A stretch of DNA of 9,377 nucleotides from an uncultured Finegoldia sp. (GCF_900766215.1 NZ_CAAFUQ010000033.1:1-9377); one strand, 5' to 3'; numbered from the stretch's first letter, positions 1 to 6,108 are shown. Notes: a model not told the origin generated them from the sequence alone. A program made the numbers and translations.

Positions 1-147
1 GATATTAAAACATAAAAATACAATTTATTTGATATTTGACTTCTAATTTGTCGATATTAGTTTAAATGATATTTTTTTGTTTTTTAGTATAGAATTAAAC
101 CGCGTAACGTTTTCATAATATTTAAATAAAAGTCTTGCTATTAATTA

Positions 148-176
148 ATATTACCTTTAATAGATTTCATTGTCAA
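148..176 (-). promoter_or_regulatory. candidate sigma-A promoter, leftward
   Basis: Reading the minus strand there is a perfect -35 box TTGACA (176-171), a 17-base spacer, and a -10-like TAATAT (153-148, four of six matches to TATAAT). It would fire toward the left edge, where no gene start is visible in the window. In DNA this AT-rich a weak -10 is easily found by chance, so only the -35 carries weight. Confidence 0.35.
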
Positions 177-236
177 GAATTTACTTATTTAATTTCCTAA
201 TAAATGTGTGATACTTATCTTATTTATTACTATATT

Positions 237-255
237 AATGATATTCGTTATCATT
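237..255. promoter_or_regulatory. Fur-type box (iron-responsive operator)
   Basis: The site has perfect 7-base inverted arms AATGATA and TATCATT separated by 5 bases. Its inner 15 bases, TGATATTCGTTATCA, match the 7-1-7 Fur consensus TGATAAT-N-ATTATCA at all but two arm positions. On the minus strand a TATAGT -10 box lies just downstream at 234-229, so the operator would overlap the -35 region of a leftward promoter, a classical place for repression. The consensus is established for Firmicute Fur; its use here is inferred. PerR and Zur boxes share the architecture but differ in the outer arm bases. Confidence 0.5.
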
Positions 256-370
256 CTCCTCACTTTAATCTTTATTTAATCAATATTCGGTTATTAATTT
301 CATTTATTTGAAAAATCTATAAGTCTTTGTTTTTTAAAACAAACTATTCTTTTTGAAATTATATTATGAC

Positions 371-406
371 ATAAAAACAGGGACATATTTTTCTAAATGT
401 CCCTGT
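371..406 (-). terminator. intrinsic terminator after the 361-aa gene
   Basis: Perfect 10-bp arms ACAGGGACAT (377-386) and ATGTCCCTGT (397-406) enclose a 10-base loop. On the minus strand the stem is followed by TTTTAT, giving a run of five T counting the last stem base. It lies 18 bases past the stop codon at 424, so it should end the transcript of the 361-aa gene. Confidence 0.85.
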
Positions 407-423
407 AAGATTGCTCTAATATT

Positions 424-1509
424 TTATTTAAAATCCAATTTATCTACGAATTTTAATATTTCTAATAGCTTTGTTCTTTTTTTGAATGTTTTCTCTATGT
501 TTTTCTTCAAATATTGGTACAAGTCATCGTTTCTAGCTTCAAATGATTTGATTTCCATGACAATATTCATGTATTTTTTGTCTTTATATGTGCTTTTTAG
601 TTTTTTTCGATAAATTTCCCACACTTTTTCAAATGTTTTGTCTTTGTCTTGTTTGATAAGTTCTTCTACGAATAGTATAAAATAATACGAATCATGTATT
701 GATGACAAGTTTTTGAACACATTCGTATAATCTTCTTCGTTCAAATATTTCTTGGTTTCTGATATGATTTCTTTTTCCATTTCAATTGAGTAATTATCAT
801 TGTCCAAGCTTTGTGAAAGCATGATTACATAATCGTTGATTAATTTGAATGTGGATTCTTTGTCGTCGACTTTTGAGTATTTGTATAGAAACTCTCTCCA
901 TTTTGCTATGAATTTGGTCATGTAATTCATAAGTATATATGTTCTGACATCTATTGTGAACACGTAATTAGGTGTAAATATGAAGAATTTTTTGAAATAA
1001 TCAAAATATTTTAACAATGAATCTGATATCATACTTATGGATAAAGTAGTCACTATTTCTTGGTTTTCTTCTGTTAATTGGATTTTTCCTTTTAATAATG
1101 ATGGACTATTTCCATATTGTATGAGTTTTTTGATTGCGTATACGTATAGATAGGAATATGATTGATCATCTTCGATTTTGTCGAACAAATCTTGTAGCAT
1201 ATCAAAATCTTTGTCTTTAATTAGATATAATATCGTCTTTTTGTGAAGTTGTACTTCGCTCATATTGCTGTAGTAATTCACAACTGAAGAAAATGAATTT
1301 TCTTGTTCACGTTCCACTAGGTCGATAAGTTCGATGTCACTATTTCTGTCGTTGATGTATATGTCGTTAATTTTAAGAAGTTCTTGTTCGCTATTTTCGT
1401 TTTTGAATGCGAATTTTTTCTTGTTCCAATCGTAGATGCTTAGTCCATCTGTTCCTGTTTTTTTGTATATTAAAAAGTTGTTTAATCTAAAAATATCGTA
1501 ATTTTCCAT
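424..1509 (-). CDS. hypothetical protein, 361 aa, probably leaderless mRNA
   Basis: I do not recognise this family. The product has no cysteine, no signal peptide and no clear transmembrane segment. It is rich in Lys, Asp, Glu, Tyr and Phe, as is usual for cytosolic proteins of very AT-rich genomes. About the first 75 residues look mixed alpha/beta; residues from about 80 onward look like a string of amphipathic helices, perhaps a helical-repeat fold, though no repeat consensus is visible. The start ATG at 1509 is supported by an in-frame TAA two codons upstream, and no Shine-Dalgarno precedes it. A TATAAT box ends exactly seven bases before the ATG, so transcription should begin at or one base from the start codon. 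It has its own promoter and terminator and is therefore monocistronic. It may be lineage-specific. The reading frame is secure; the function is unknown. Confidence 0.85.
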   Translation of the reverse strand: MENYDIFRLNNFLIYKKTGTDGLSIYDWNKKKFAFKNENSEQELLKINDIYINDRNSDIELIDLVEREQENSFSSVVNYYSNMSEVQLHKKTILYLIKDKDFDMLQDLFDKIEDDQSYSYLYVYAIKKLIQYGNSPSLLKGKIQLTEENQEIVTTLSISMISDSLLKYFDYFKKFFIFTPNYVFTIDVRTYILMNYMTKFIAKWREFLYKYSKVDDKESTFKLINDYVIMLSQSLDNDNYSIEMEKEIISETKKYLNEEDYTNVFKNLSSIHDSYYFILFVEELIKQDKDKTFEKVWEIYRKKLKSTYKDKKYMNIVMEIKSFEARNDDLYQYLKKNIEKTFKKRTKLLEILKFVDKLDFK

Positions 1510-1516
1510 AGCTTAA

Positions 1517-1545
1517 ATTATATACAAAAAAAGCTACCAAATCAA
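1517..1545 (-). promoter_or_regulatory. promoter of the 361-aa gene, overlapping the mazF terminator
   Basis: On the minus strand TTGATT (1545-1540), a 17-base spacer and a perfect TATAAT (1522-1517) are followed by seven bases and then the ATG at 1509. The -35 box and most of the spacer lie inside the hairpin that terminates mazF. The predicted start site falls on or next to the A of the ATG, which would give a leaderless mRNA. The same TTGATT-N17-TATAAT layout precedes mazF. Confidence 0.65.
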
Positions 1546-1562
1546 ATTTGATAACTTTTTTA
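1526..1562 (-). terminator. intrinsic terminator of mazF
   Basis: Arms at 1528-1542 and 1546-1560 form a 15-bp stem with a 3-base loop in minus-strand RNA. Two of the pairs are G-U wobbles, which become A-C mismatches in plus-strand RNA, so the hairpin is strand-specific for the minus direction. Seven T follow on the minus strand. It lies about 20 bases after the mazF stop codon. Confidence 0.85.
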
Positions 1563-1580
1563 TAAAATATGTAGTTTAGA

Positions 1581-1922
1581 TTATATACCCACAGATATTT
1601 TTAAAGCTTCATCCAACTTTATCAGAACTCTATCATCAAAGCTACCTACTTTTTCACGAAGCCTTTTTTTATCAATAGTTCTTATTTGTTCAGCTAAAAT
1701 AACTGAATTTTTCGGTAAACCGTACTTGGATCGTTCTATTGCAACATGTGTTGGTAATTTCGCTTTATTTATTTGTGAAGTAATAGCTGCTATGACTACG
1801 GTTGGACTGTATTTGTTTCCCACATCATTTTGAACAACAACGACAGGTCTTACACCACCCTGCTCAGATCCAACAACAGGGCTTAAGTCTGCGTAAAATA
1901 TGTCTCCTCTTTTTACTTTCAT
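1581..1922 (-). CDS. mazF: MazF/EndoA-family endoribonuclease toxin
   Basis: The 113-aa product closely resembles Bacillus subtilis NdoA (EndoA/MazF), a ribosome-independent, sequence-specific mRNA endonuclease of the PemK/MazF family. The N-terminus KRGDIFYADLSPVVGSEQ, the GGVRP loop with Arg25, the AAITSQ segment with Thr48, and the EQIRTIDK strand are all present. Arg25 and Thr48 correspond to the catalytic residues of the family, so the enzyme should be active. Length is normal (about 116 aa in B. subtilis). The ATG at 1922 follows AGGGTGAG, an acceptable ribosome binding site. The gene lies after alr as in Bacillus (acpS-ydcC-alr-ndoAI-ndoA), but the 109 bases between them contain a hairpin and a promoter and cannot hold the roughly 90-aa MazE antitoxin. 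It appears to be transcribed alone. Confidence 0.93.
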   Translation of the reverse strand: MKVKRGDIFYADLSPVVGSEQGGVRPVVVVQNDVGNKYSPTVVIAAITSQINKAKLPTHVAIERSKYGLPKNSVILAEQIRTIDKKRLREKVGSFDDRVLIKLDEALKISVGI

Positions 1923-1965
1923 AAACTCACCCTATAAACTCTTCGCTATTTTAAGAACTATTTTT

Positions 1966-1994
1966 ATTATATCCAAAACACTTCAAGAAATCAA
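1966..1994 (-). promoter_or_regulatory. promoter of mazF
   Basis: On the minus strand TTGATT (1994-1989), a 17-base spacer and a perfect TATAAT (1971-1966) lie 43 bases before the mazF ATG. The expected leader is about 37 bases and contains the AGGGTGAG ribosome binding site. This matches the -35, spacing and -10 of the promoter of the next gene. Confidence 0.75.
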
Positions 1995-2002
1995 TATAAT
2001 AA

Positions 2003-2026
2003 ACTTGCCCAACTTAAAAGCTGGGC
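2003..2026 (-). terminator. probable weak terminator of the alr operon
   Basis: In minus-strand RNA GCCCAGCTT (2026-2018) pairs with AAGTTGGGC (2015-2007), including one G-U pair and a very small loop. It starts six bases after the alr stop codon. The following sequence AAGTTTATTATATT is only moderately U-rich, so termination may be partial and some read-through into mazF is possible. Confidence 0.55.
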
Positions 2027-2031
2027 TAAGA

Positions 2032-3207
2032 TTAGTTGATTTTTTGTAAATAGTCACACACTTCTACGACTTTTCCATTTCTAGTATAAATTCTAGGAAT
2101 TCTCATTGTAACTCTACACAAAAGCTCATAGACATTTGTGTTTGCCATTTCCGCCAAATCATACAATGATATTTCTCCCATGTCATCTTTTCCGAACAAC
2201 AAAACTTTGTCGCCAATTTTTACATCTCTAATGAAAGATACATCTATCATAATTTGGTCCATGCAGACTTTTCCCAAAATTTTTGCTTTTTTGCCGTTGA
2301 TAATCACATAAGCTTTGTTGGATAATTCCAAAGGATAACCGTCAGCATAACCTATTGTAGCTGTTGCAACTACTGTTTCAGAGTTTGTCGTGAATGTTCT
2401 TCCGTATCCGATGTCTGTTCCTTTTGGAACTGTTTTAATCATTGACACTGTTGTGTAAAGCGAAGATATTTCTTCAAGATTTAACCTAGAATTTTCTCTT
2501 ACATAATCTGATGCATGATATCCGTAAAGTCCGATTCCACATCTTATCATATCCAAGTAATATCCGTGAATTATCGCTCCTGCATCATTTGCTATATGTT
2601 TTATTGGAACAGTAATTCCTCTGTTTTCCACATCAATCATAAAACCAATGTATGTATTGTATTGTTCTTTGGTATAGGAATAATCTTCACTATCAGCATC
2701 TGAAAAATGACTGTAAATTCCTTGCAACACTACATTATCCATTTTATAAATTTTGAATATTTCTTCCAAGCATTTATCTTTGTCAAGTCTAATTTGGAAC
2801 CCTAATCTTGTCATTCCTGTGTCGATTTTGATGTGAACTTTGCATATTTTATTCAAACTTTTAGCAACGTTATTTATTTCAACTGCAGTATCATAATCGT
2901 AAACTGTTAATTCGATGTTGTTTTTGATTGCGACTTCAATGTTTTCATTTGAAATGTATCCTAAAATCATAATTGGTTTGAATATTCCATTTTTGCGAAG
3001 TTCCAAGGCTTCATTTATATTGGACACTGCAAAGTAATCTATTCCCAAATACTCCAATTCTTTTGTAATAAATGCTGCGCCTTGTCCATAAGCGTTGGCC
3101 TTAACTACGGCACACATTTTGACTAAATTGCTTATGTTTTTGATTTCTTTGTAATTGTGTTTTAATTTATCTAAATCAACCTTCAAATAACTTTGATATT
3201 TAAACAT
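2032..3207 (-). CDS. alr: alanine racemase
   Basis: PLP-dependent alanine racemase (EC 5.1.1.1) that interconverts L- and D-alanine for peptidoglycan precursors in the cytosol. The 391-aa protein has the normal length and a fold type III barrel followed by a beta domain. The PLP Schiff-base lysine is Lys36 in AVVKANAYGQG. Lys127 and Arg134 sit in HIKIDTGMTRLGF, Arg222 in MIRCGIGLYG, and the second catalytic base Tyr268 in IGYGRTF. These correspond to Lys39, Lys129, Arg136, Arg219 and Tyr265 of the Geobacillus enzyme. The GKVCMDQIMIDVS motif near residues 312-324 is also typical. The ATG overlaps the stop of the preceding gene by one base (TAATG) and is preceded by AAGGAG, so translation is coupled. 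It is last in the RelA/SpoT-like-acpS-nnrD-alr operon. Confidence 0.96.
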   Translation of the reverse strand: MFKYQSYLKVDLDKLKHNYKEIKNISNLVKMCAVVKANAYGQGAAFITKELEYLGIDYFAVSNINEALELRKNGIFKPIMILGYISNENIEVAIKNNIELTVYDYDTAVEINNVAKSLNKICKVHIKIDTGMTRLGFQIRLDKDKCLEEIFKIYKMDNVVLQGIYSHFSDADSEDYSYTKEQYNTYIGFMIDVENRGITVPIKHIANDAGAIIHGYYLDMIRCGIGLYGYHASDYVRENSRLNLEEISSLYTTVSMIKTVPKGTDIGYGRTFTTNSETVVATATIGYADGYPLELSNKAYVIINGKKAKILGKVCMDQIMIDVSFIRDVKIGDKVLLFGKDDMGEISLYDLAEMANTNVYELLCRVTMRIPRIYTRNGKVVEVCDYLQKIN

Positions 3208-4046
3208 TATTTCTCCTTACAAGCATTAATCGCCTCCGGTAAATTTCTGATGATATCCGATGCAATAATGCTGTCCTCTCCTATTTTTTGTTTTGCAAAA
3301 TCTCCAGCTAGTCCGTGAATATACACTCCCAATTTACAAGCCTCGAACACATCTGTGTTGTGCATAAAACTTGCAATAATTCCAGACAAACAATCCCCAC
3401 TTCCAGCTGTTGCCATTCCAGCGTTTCCTGTATTGTTTACATAAATTTCGTCATTTTTTGCGACGATTGTGTGATGACCTTTGAGAACTACTATACATTT
3501 GTGTTTTTTTGAAAAATCCGTAGCTACTTTCTCACGATTTTGATTGATATATTCTACATCCAATCCCGAAAGTCTACTAAACTCCAATGGATGTGGAGTT
3601 ATGGCAACTGAATAATCTTCAAATTCTAGTTCACAGAAATCTTTTATTGAGTTTAATCCATCAGCATCTATCAAAACTGGTTTATGGAAGTTTTTGAGTA
3701 CGGCTTTTATCAATTCGTAATTTAATTCATCTTTTCCCATGCCACAACCAATTGCGACACAGTTTTTATTGGAAATATATTCTAAAACTTGAGAAATAGA
3801 ATTATCACTCAATTTTTTGTCGTCACATTCAAGTGGAAGTATTATATTCTCAACGGATTTAATTTGCATGATTTCCGAGATAATTTCAGGGACAATTGTG
3901 TACACCAATCCACTACCACAACGAAGTGCTGCCATGCTTGCCAAGTAGACGCTTCCACACATTCCGTTCGAACCACCAACTATGCAGACTCTTCCGTAGT
4001 TTCCTTTATTGGAAAAAGGGTCGCGTTTTTTTATTGTAAAATCCAT
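3207..4046 (-). CDS. nnrD: ADP-dependent NAD(P)H-hydrate dehydratase
   Basis: Cofactor-repair enzyme that dehydrates S-NADHX and S-NADPHX back to NADH and NADPH using ADP (EC 4.2.1.136; NAXD/YxkO/YjeF C-terminal domain, ribokinase-like fold). The 279-aa protein begins directly in the family pattern KGNYGRVCIVGGSNGMCG (residues 14-31). It then shows AIGCGMG near 98, the LIDADGLN strand near 125, TPHPLEFSRL near 150, VLKGHHTIV near 187, and the nucleotide-binding and catalytic loop NNTGNAG...AGSGDCLSG (204-222) with Asp218. Many Clostridia carry a fused epimerase-dehydratase of about 500 aa; here only the dehydratase half is present. The ATG lies one base after the acpS stop and has a strong GGAGG ribosome binding site. 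Its placement between acpS and alr is common in Firmicutes. Confidence 0.93.
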   Translation of the reverse strand: MDFTIKKRDPFSNKGNYGRVCIVGGSNGMCGSVYLASMAALRCGSGLVYTIVPEIISEIMQIKSVENIILPLECDDKKLSDNSISQVLEYISNKNCVAIGCGMGKDELNYELIKAVLKNFHKPVLIDADGLNSIKDFCELEFEDYSVAITPHPLEFSRLSGLDVEYINQNREKVATDFSKKHKCIVVLKGHHTIVAKNDEIYVNNTGNAGMATAGSGDCLSGIIASFMHNTDVFEACKLGVYIHGLAGDFAKQKIGEDSIIASDIIRNLPEAINACKEK

Positions 4047-4047
4047 T

Positions 4048-4401
4048 TTAATCCTCCAACATCAACACGCACATTGCTATTGCGTATTCTTCATCGTGAG
4101 AAATGGATGCATCAATATCTAAAACTTTTGGAAATTTATCTGTATTTAATTTTACAACTAAACCGTCATCATGTATAGACTCTACATCCATAAAACTCAT
4201 TTTACCAATTCCTGTCTTCAAAGCTTTTGACACTGCTTCTTTAATACAAAACATCCCTGTAATCGTCTCATAATTACGATTTTTCGATTCAATGTATGAA
4301 ATTTCTCGTTCAGTAAAGACTTTTCGCATAAATTTATCCAGATTTTTTATGTTTTCAATTCGTGAAACTCTTAGAATATCGGTTCCACATCTAATCTTCA
4401 T
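4048..4401 (-). CDS. acpS: holo-[acyl-carrier-protein] synthase
   Basis: AcpS (EC 2.7.8.7) transfers 4'-phosphopantetheine from CoA to apo-ACP for fatty acid synthesis. The 117-aa protein has the three family blocks: GTDILRVSRI at 6-15 with the metal-binding Asp8; FTERE followed by FCIKEAVSKALKTGIG at 51-66 with Glu55; and ASISHDEEYAIA at 98-109. An in-frame TTG five codons upstream (4416) could extend the frame. I chose the ATG at 4401 because AAGGA lies seven bases before it and the family normally begins right at this point (MKIxxGTD). It overlaps the preceding RelA/SpoT-like gene by 11 bases, so the two are translationally coupled. Confidence 0.94.
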   Translation of the reverse strand: MKIRCGTDILRVSRIENIKNLDKFMRKVFTEREISYIESKNRNYETITGMFCIKEAVSKALKTGIGKMSFMDVESIHDDGLVVKLNTDKFPKVLDIDASISHDEEYAIAMCVLMLED

Positions 4402-5758
4402 TTTTGATTCCTTCAAATTTTTCCAAGAATTTGTTTCTCAATGCTAAAAAGTCTAGTTTTTCAATGTCTTCCACGCTTTCCACATCTTTTACGAATTCTT
4501 CTACGATTTCTCCTATTATTTCGAATGAATTTTGTGAAAAATTATTAATATTATATGATTCTGACAAATATTTTATGCTTTCTTTCATTAATTTATTCGT
4601 CAAAATATCTTGGTAAGTTTGGTTAATGTTGCAGTTGCTGATTTCTTTTTCGATGACTTTTTTAATGGAATATATCACATAATACACAAAATCCATAAAA
4701 ATCTCACTATTTTTTCTATCATCAAGTGCAAATAATATCGACAGACAGAAGTTCCAATTGAAGTCCTTGTCCAATCTGCTATTCAATCCTTGTGCGAATG
4801 AAGTGTGAATGTAATCTCCAAATTCCATATCTGAAAAATCATACAATTCTCCGAAACTAATCGGCTTATTGCTAATGGCATTGACTTTATTCAAAATGTC
4901 GATTAATCTTTCTTCGTATTGTTTTTTCTCCAAGACATCCATCACAGAAAATATATAATCGCTGACTACATTTGCGATATTTCTCATATCAATCACAAAT
5001 CCAAGATTGTATTTGAGTTTGAGCATGTAGCCATCATGTATCATTTTAGTTATGATGCTTTTGAATTGTTGTCTTGTTGCATCATCTTCGTTGGATTCCA
5101 CTGTCATCATTTTTTTGTAAACACTGTTTAGTTGCTTGTCGATAATAGTAAGATTGTTCTTAATGGAGTACATCACATCACGAATCAAATCTTCTGTCAT
5201 CACGTAGTTTGAATTTTTGTAAAGAATCGAATGATCTACCTCTCCCCAGAACACATTGACCATGGATTTGATTTGAACTTCAAAATTGATTTTCATGTCG
5301 TCATTCTCTACGAAAATAGCGTCAATTTTATAAATTTCAAACCCATTTTTTTGTTTTTGTGGTTGTGGTTGATCTAAGTTGAGTCTGATTCTCATATCGT
5401 ACTTGGAATAATAATATCCGTCTTCATCTTTGTAATAAAAAAGTCTTTTCAAATATTCGTACAAATCTTTTTCATTTTCGTTGAAACGACATTCTATTCT
5501 AACTCCAATCAAATCTGGAAATAGATTGAACACTTCCTCTACGTCTTTACATTTTATATAATAATTTTGTTTTAGTATTTTTTCTTTGATGCTGTCTTCT
5601 TTTTTTACACGTGCGTTAATATTAATAACATCTTCGTTCGTTTCAAAAACTTTACTGAAAAACTCTTTTGTTTCTTCTGCAACAAAGTTTATGAATTTGT
5701 AACGACTATTAATTAATTTAACAGCATCATTCATAAATTGAAAAATTCCAGCTCTCAT
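4391..5758 (-). CDS. RelA/SpoT-domain protein with degenerate synthetase loop
   Basis: The 455-aa protein has an N-terminal region (about 45-215) like small alarmone synthetases. It shows the basic motif RVKKEDSIKEK (50-60), DLIGVRI (82-88) and FEVQIKS...WGEVDHSILYK (159-181), which matches the E-Q-I-R-T...W...E-H block of RelQ-type enzymes. The substrate loop normally reading NGYRSxH is replaced by NGFEIYK (138-144): the aromatic is kept as Phe140, but the Ser and His are lost and the flanking segment is Gln-rich. (p)ppGpp synthesis is therefore doubtful. No HD hydrolase domain is seen. Residues 220-455 are a helical extension I do not recognise, absent from normal small synthetases (about 210-250 aa). 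AAGGAG six to eight bases before the ATG supports the start. It is first in the operon with acpS, nnrD and alr. The domain assignment is firm; the activity is not. Confidence 0.8.
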   Translation of the reverse strand: MRAGIFQFMNDAVKLINSRYKFINFVAEETKEFFSKVFETNEDVININARVKKEDSIKEKILKQNYYIKCKDVEEVFNLFPDLIGVRIECRFNENEKDLYEYLKRLFYYKDEDGYYYSKYDMRIRLNLDQPQPQKQKNGFEIYKIDAIFVENDDMKINFEVQIKSMVNVFWGEVDHSILYKNSNYVMTEDLIRDVMYSIKNNLTIIDKQLNSVYKKMMTVESNEDDATRQQFKSIITKMIHDGYMLKLKYNLGFVIDMRNIANVVSDYIFSVMDVLEKKQYEERLIDILNKVNAISNKPISFGELYDFSDMEFGDYIHTSFAQGLNSRLDKDFNWNFCLSILFALDDRKNSEIFMDFVYYVIYSIKKVIEKEISNCNINQTYQDILTNKLMKESIKYLSESYNINNFSQNSFEIIGEIVEEFVKDVESVEDIEKLDFLALRNKFLEKFEGIKNED

Positions 5759-5785
5759 TTTATTCTCCTTTTTATTGCTACTACT

Positions 5786-5812
5786 ATTTTACCATATTTA
5801 AGCATTTCACAA
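5786..5812 (-). promoter_or_regulatory. candidate promoter of the RelA/SpoT-like-acpS-nnrD-alr operon
   Basis: On the minus strand there is an extended -10 box TGGTAAAAT (TAAAAT at 5791-5786) with TTGTGA at 5812-5807. The spacer is only 15 bases, so the extended TG probably does most of the work. It sits between the preceding terminator and the ATG at 5758 and gives a leader of about 20 bases with the AAGGAG site. Confidence 0.5.
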
Positions 5813-5817
5813 GCATC

Positions 5818-5844
5818 AAAAAAGAGCACTGCGTGTGCTCTTTT
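5818..5844 (-). terminator. intrinsic terminator of the double-cubane reductase operon
   Basis: Perfect 10-bp arms AAAAGAGCAC (5820-5829) and GTGCTCTTTT (5835-5844) enclose a 5-base loop. In the minus direction a run of T follows (TTTTTTGATG). It starts 12 bases after the stop codon of the DUF3343 gene at 5856. Confidence 0.9.
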
Positions 5845-5855
5845 GGTTTTACAAT

Positions 5856-6107
5856 TTACAGAAACTTCATCCTGTTAGGATTAATGTCTCGTTCTATTTC
5901 GTGAAAGCCCTTGATTTCGATGTTGTTTTCTTCTATGATTTTTTCGATTTTGGGTTTGTCTTCCAAATTATCGTACAATATAGAAATCCCACAGCACACA
6001 TCCAAAACTCTTGGAGTAGGTGCAATCGTAGCTTTTATAGAATGTTGTTTGATTAAATCGTAAAGTTTTTGTCCATTTGCCACATCTTTAAACAAGATGT
6101 AGTTCAT
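5856..6107 (-). CDS. DUF3343 protein (putative S/Se carrier-like)
   Basis: Small 83-aa protein of the DUF3343 / putative Se-S carrier-like family (PF11823). It shows the family layout: an N-terminal strand NYILF, a helix ending near residue 20, the IAPTPR segment (28-33), then the Cys pair and glycine VCCGISI (37-43, Cys38 and Cys39). Whether this family carries persulfide or selenide is a proposal in the family name, not a proven reaction. The frame is also open to an ATG at 6119 and a TTG at 6125. I prefer the ATG at 6107 because it lies one base after the stop of the reductase gene (TAAAATG), allowing re-initiation, and fits the usual N-terminus; no start has a good ribosome binding site. 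It is last in the reductase operon. Sulfur delivery for the unusual Fe-S cluster is my inference. Confidence 0.8.
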   Translation of the reverse strand: MNYILFKDVANGQKLYDLIKQHSIKATIAPTPRVLDVCCGISILYDNLEDKPKIEKIIEENNIEIKGFHEIERDINPNRMKFL

Positions 6108-6108
6108 T

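Larger units (their letters stand above)
1..376. other. AT-rich non-coding region with regulatory elements
   Basis: I find no convincing gene here. The region lies downstream of the terminator of the 361-aa gene and is very AT-rich. It holds a Fur-like palindrome (237-255), two leftward promoter-like arrangements (171-176/148-153, and a -10 at 229-234), and a short A/T hairpin with arms TTTGTTTT and AAAACAAA at 326-343. The likely reading is the upstream region of a leftward gene lying beyond position 1. A 21-codon reading frame overlapping the Fur box (254-189, minus) was not accepted. Confidence 0.6.

Noticed and set aside
189..254. 21-codon minus-strand frame starting ATGATAACG after GAGGAG
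   Set aside because: The purine-rich block is only one base from the ATG, too close for a working ribosome binding site, and the start lies within the Fur-like palindrome. The peptide is low-complexity Ile/Asn, as random AT-rich DNA would give.
326..343. Hairpin TTTGTTTT/AAAACAAA as a terminator
   Set aside because: An almost pure A/T stem with a two-base loop and no strong T run. A much better terminator for the only nearby gene is at 371-406.
353..613. Plus-strand 86-aa frame
   Set aside because: It runs antisense across the terminator and 3' end of the 361-aa gene and has a low-complexity Phe/Ser/Leu composition typical of a shadow frame.
424..1922. Depletion of UACAU (the B. subtilis MazF site) in the mazF and downstream transcripts
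   Set aside because: The mazF coding region shows none by eye, but fewer than one is expected at this length, and the 361-aa gene contains several, so there is no signal.
3789..4178. Plus-strand 129-aa frame across nnrD and acpS
   Set aside because: It is antisense to two well-recognised enzymes, shows no family resemblance and has no ribosome binding site that I can see.
4402..4416. TTG start of AcpS five codons upstream
   Set aside because: A weaker start codon without a ribosome binding site; the ATG at 4401 has AAGGA at proper distance and fits the family N-terminus.
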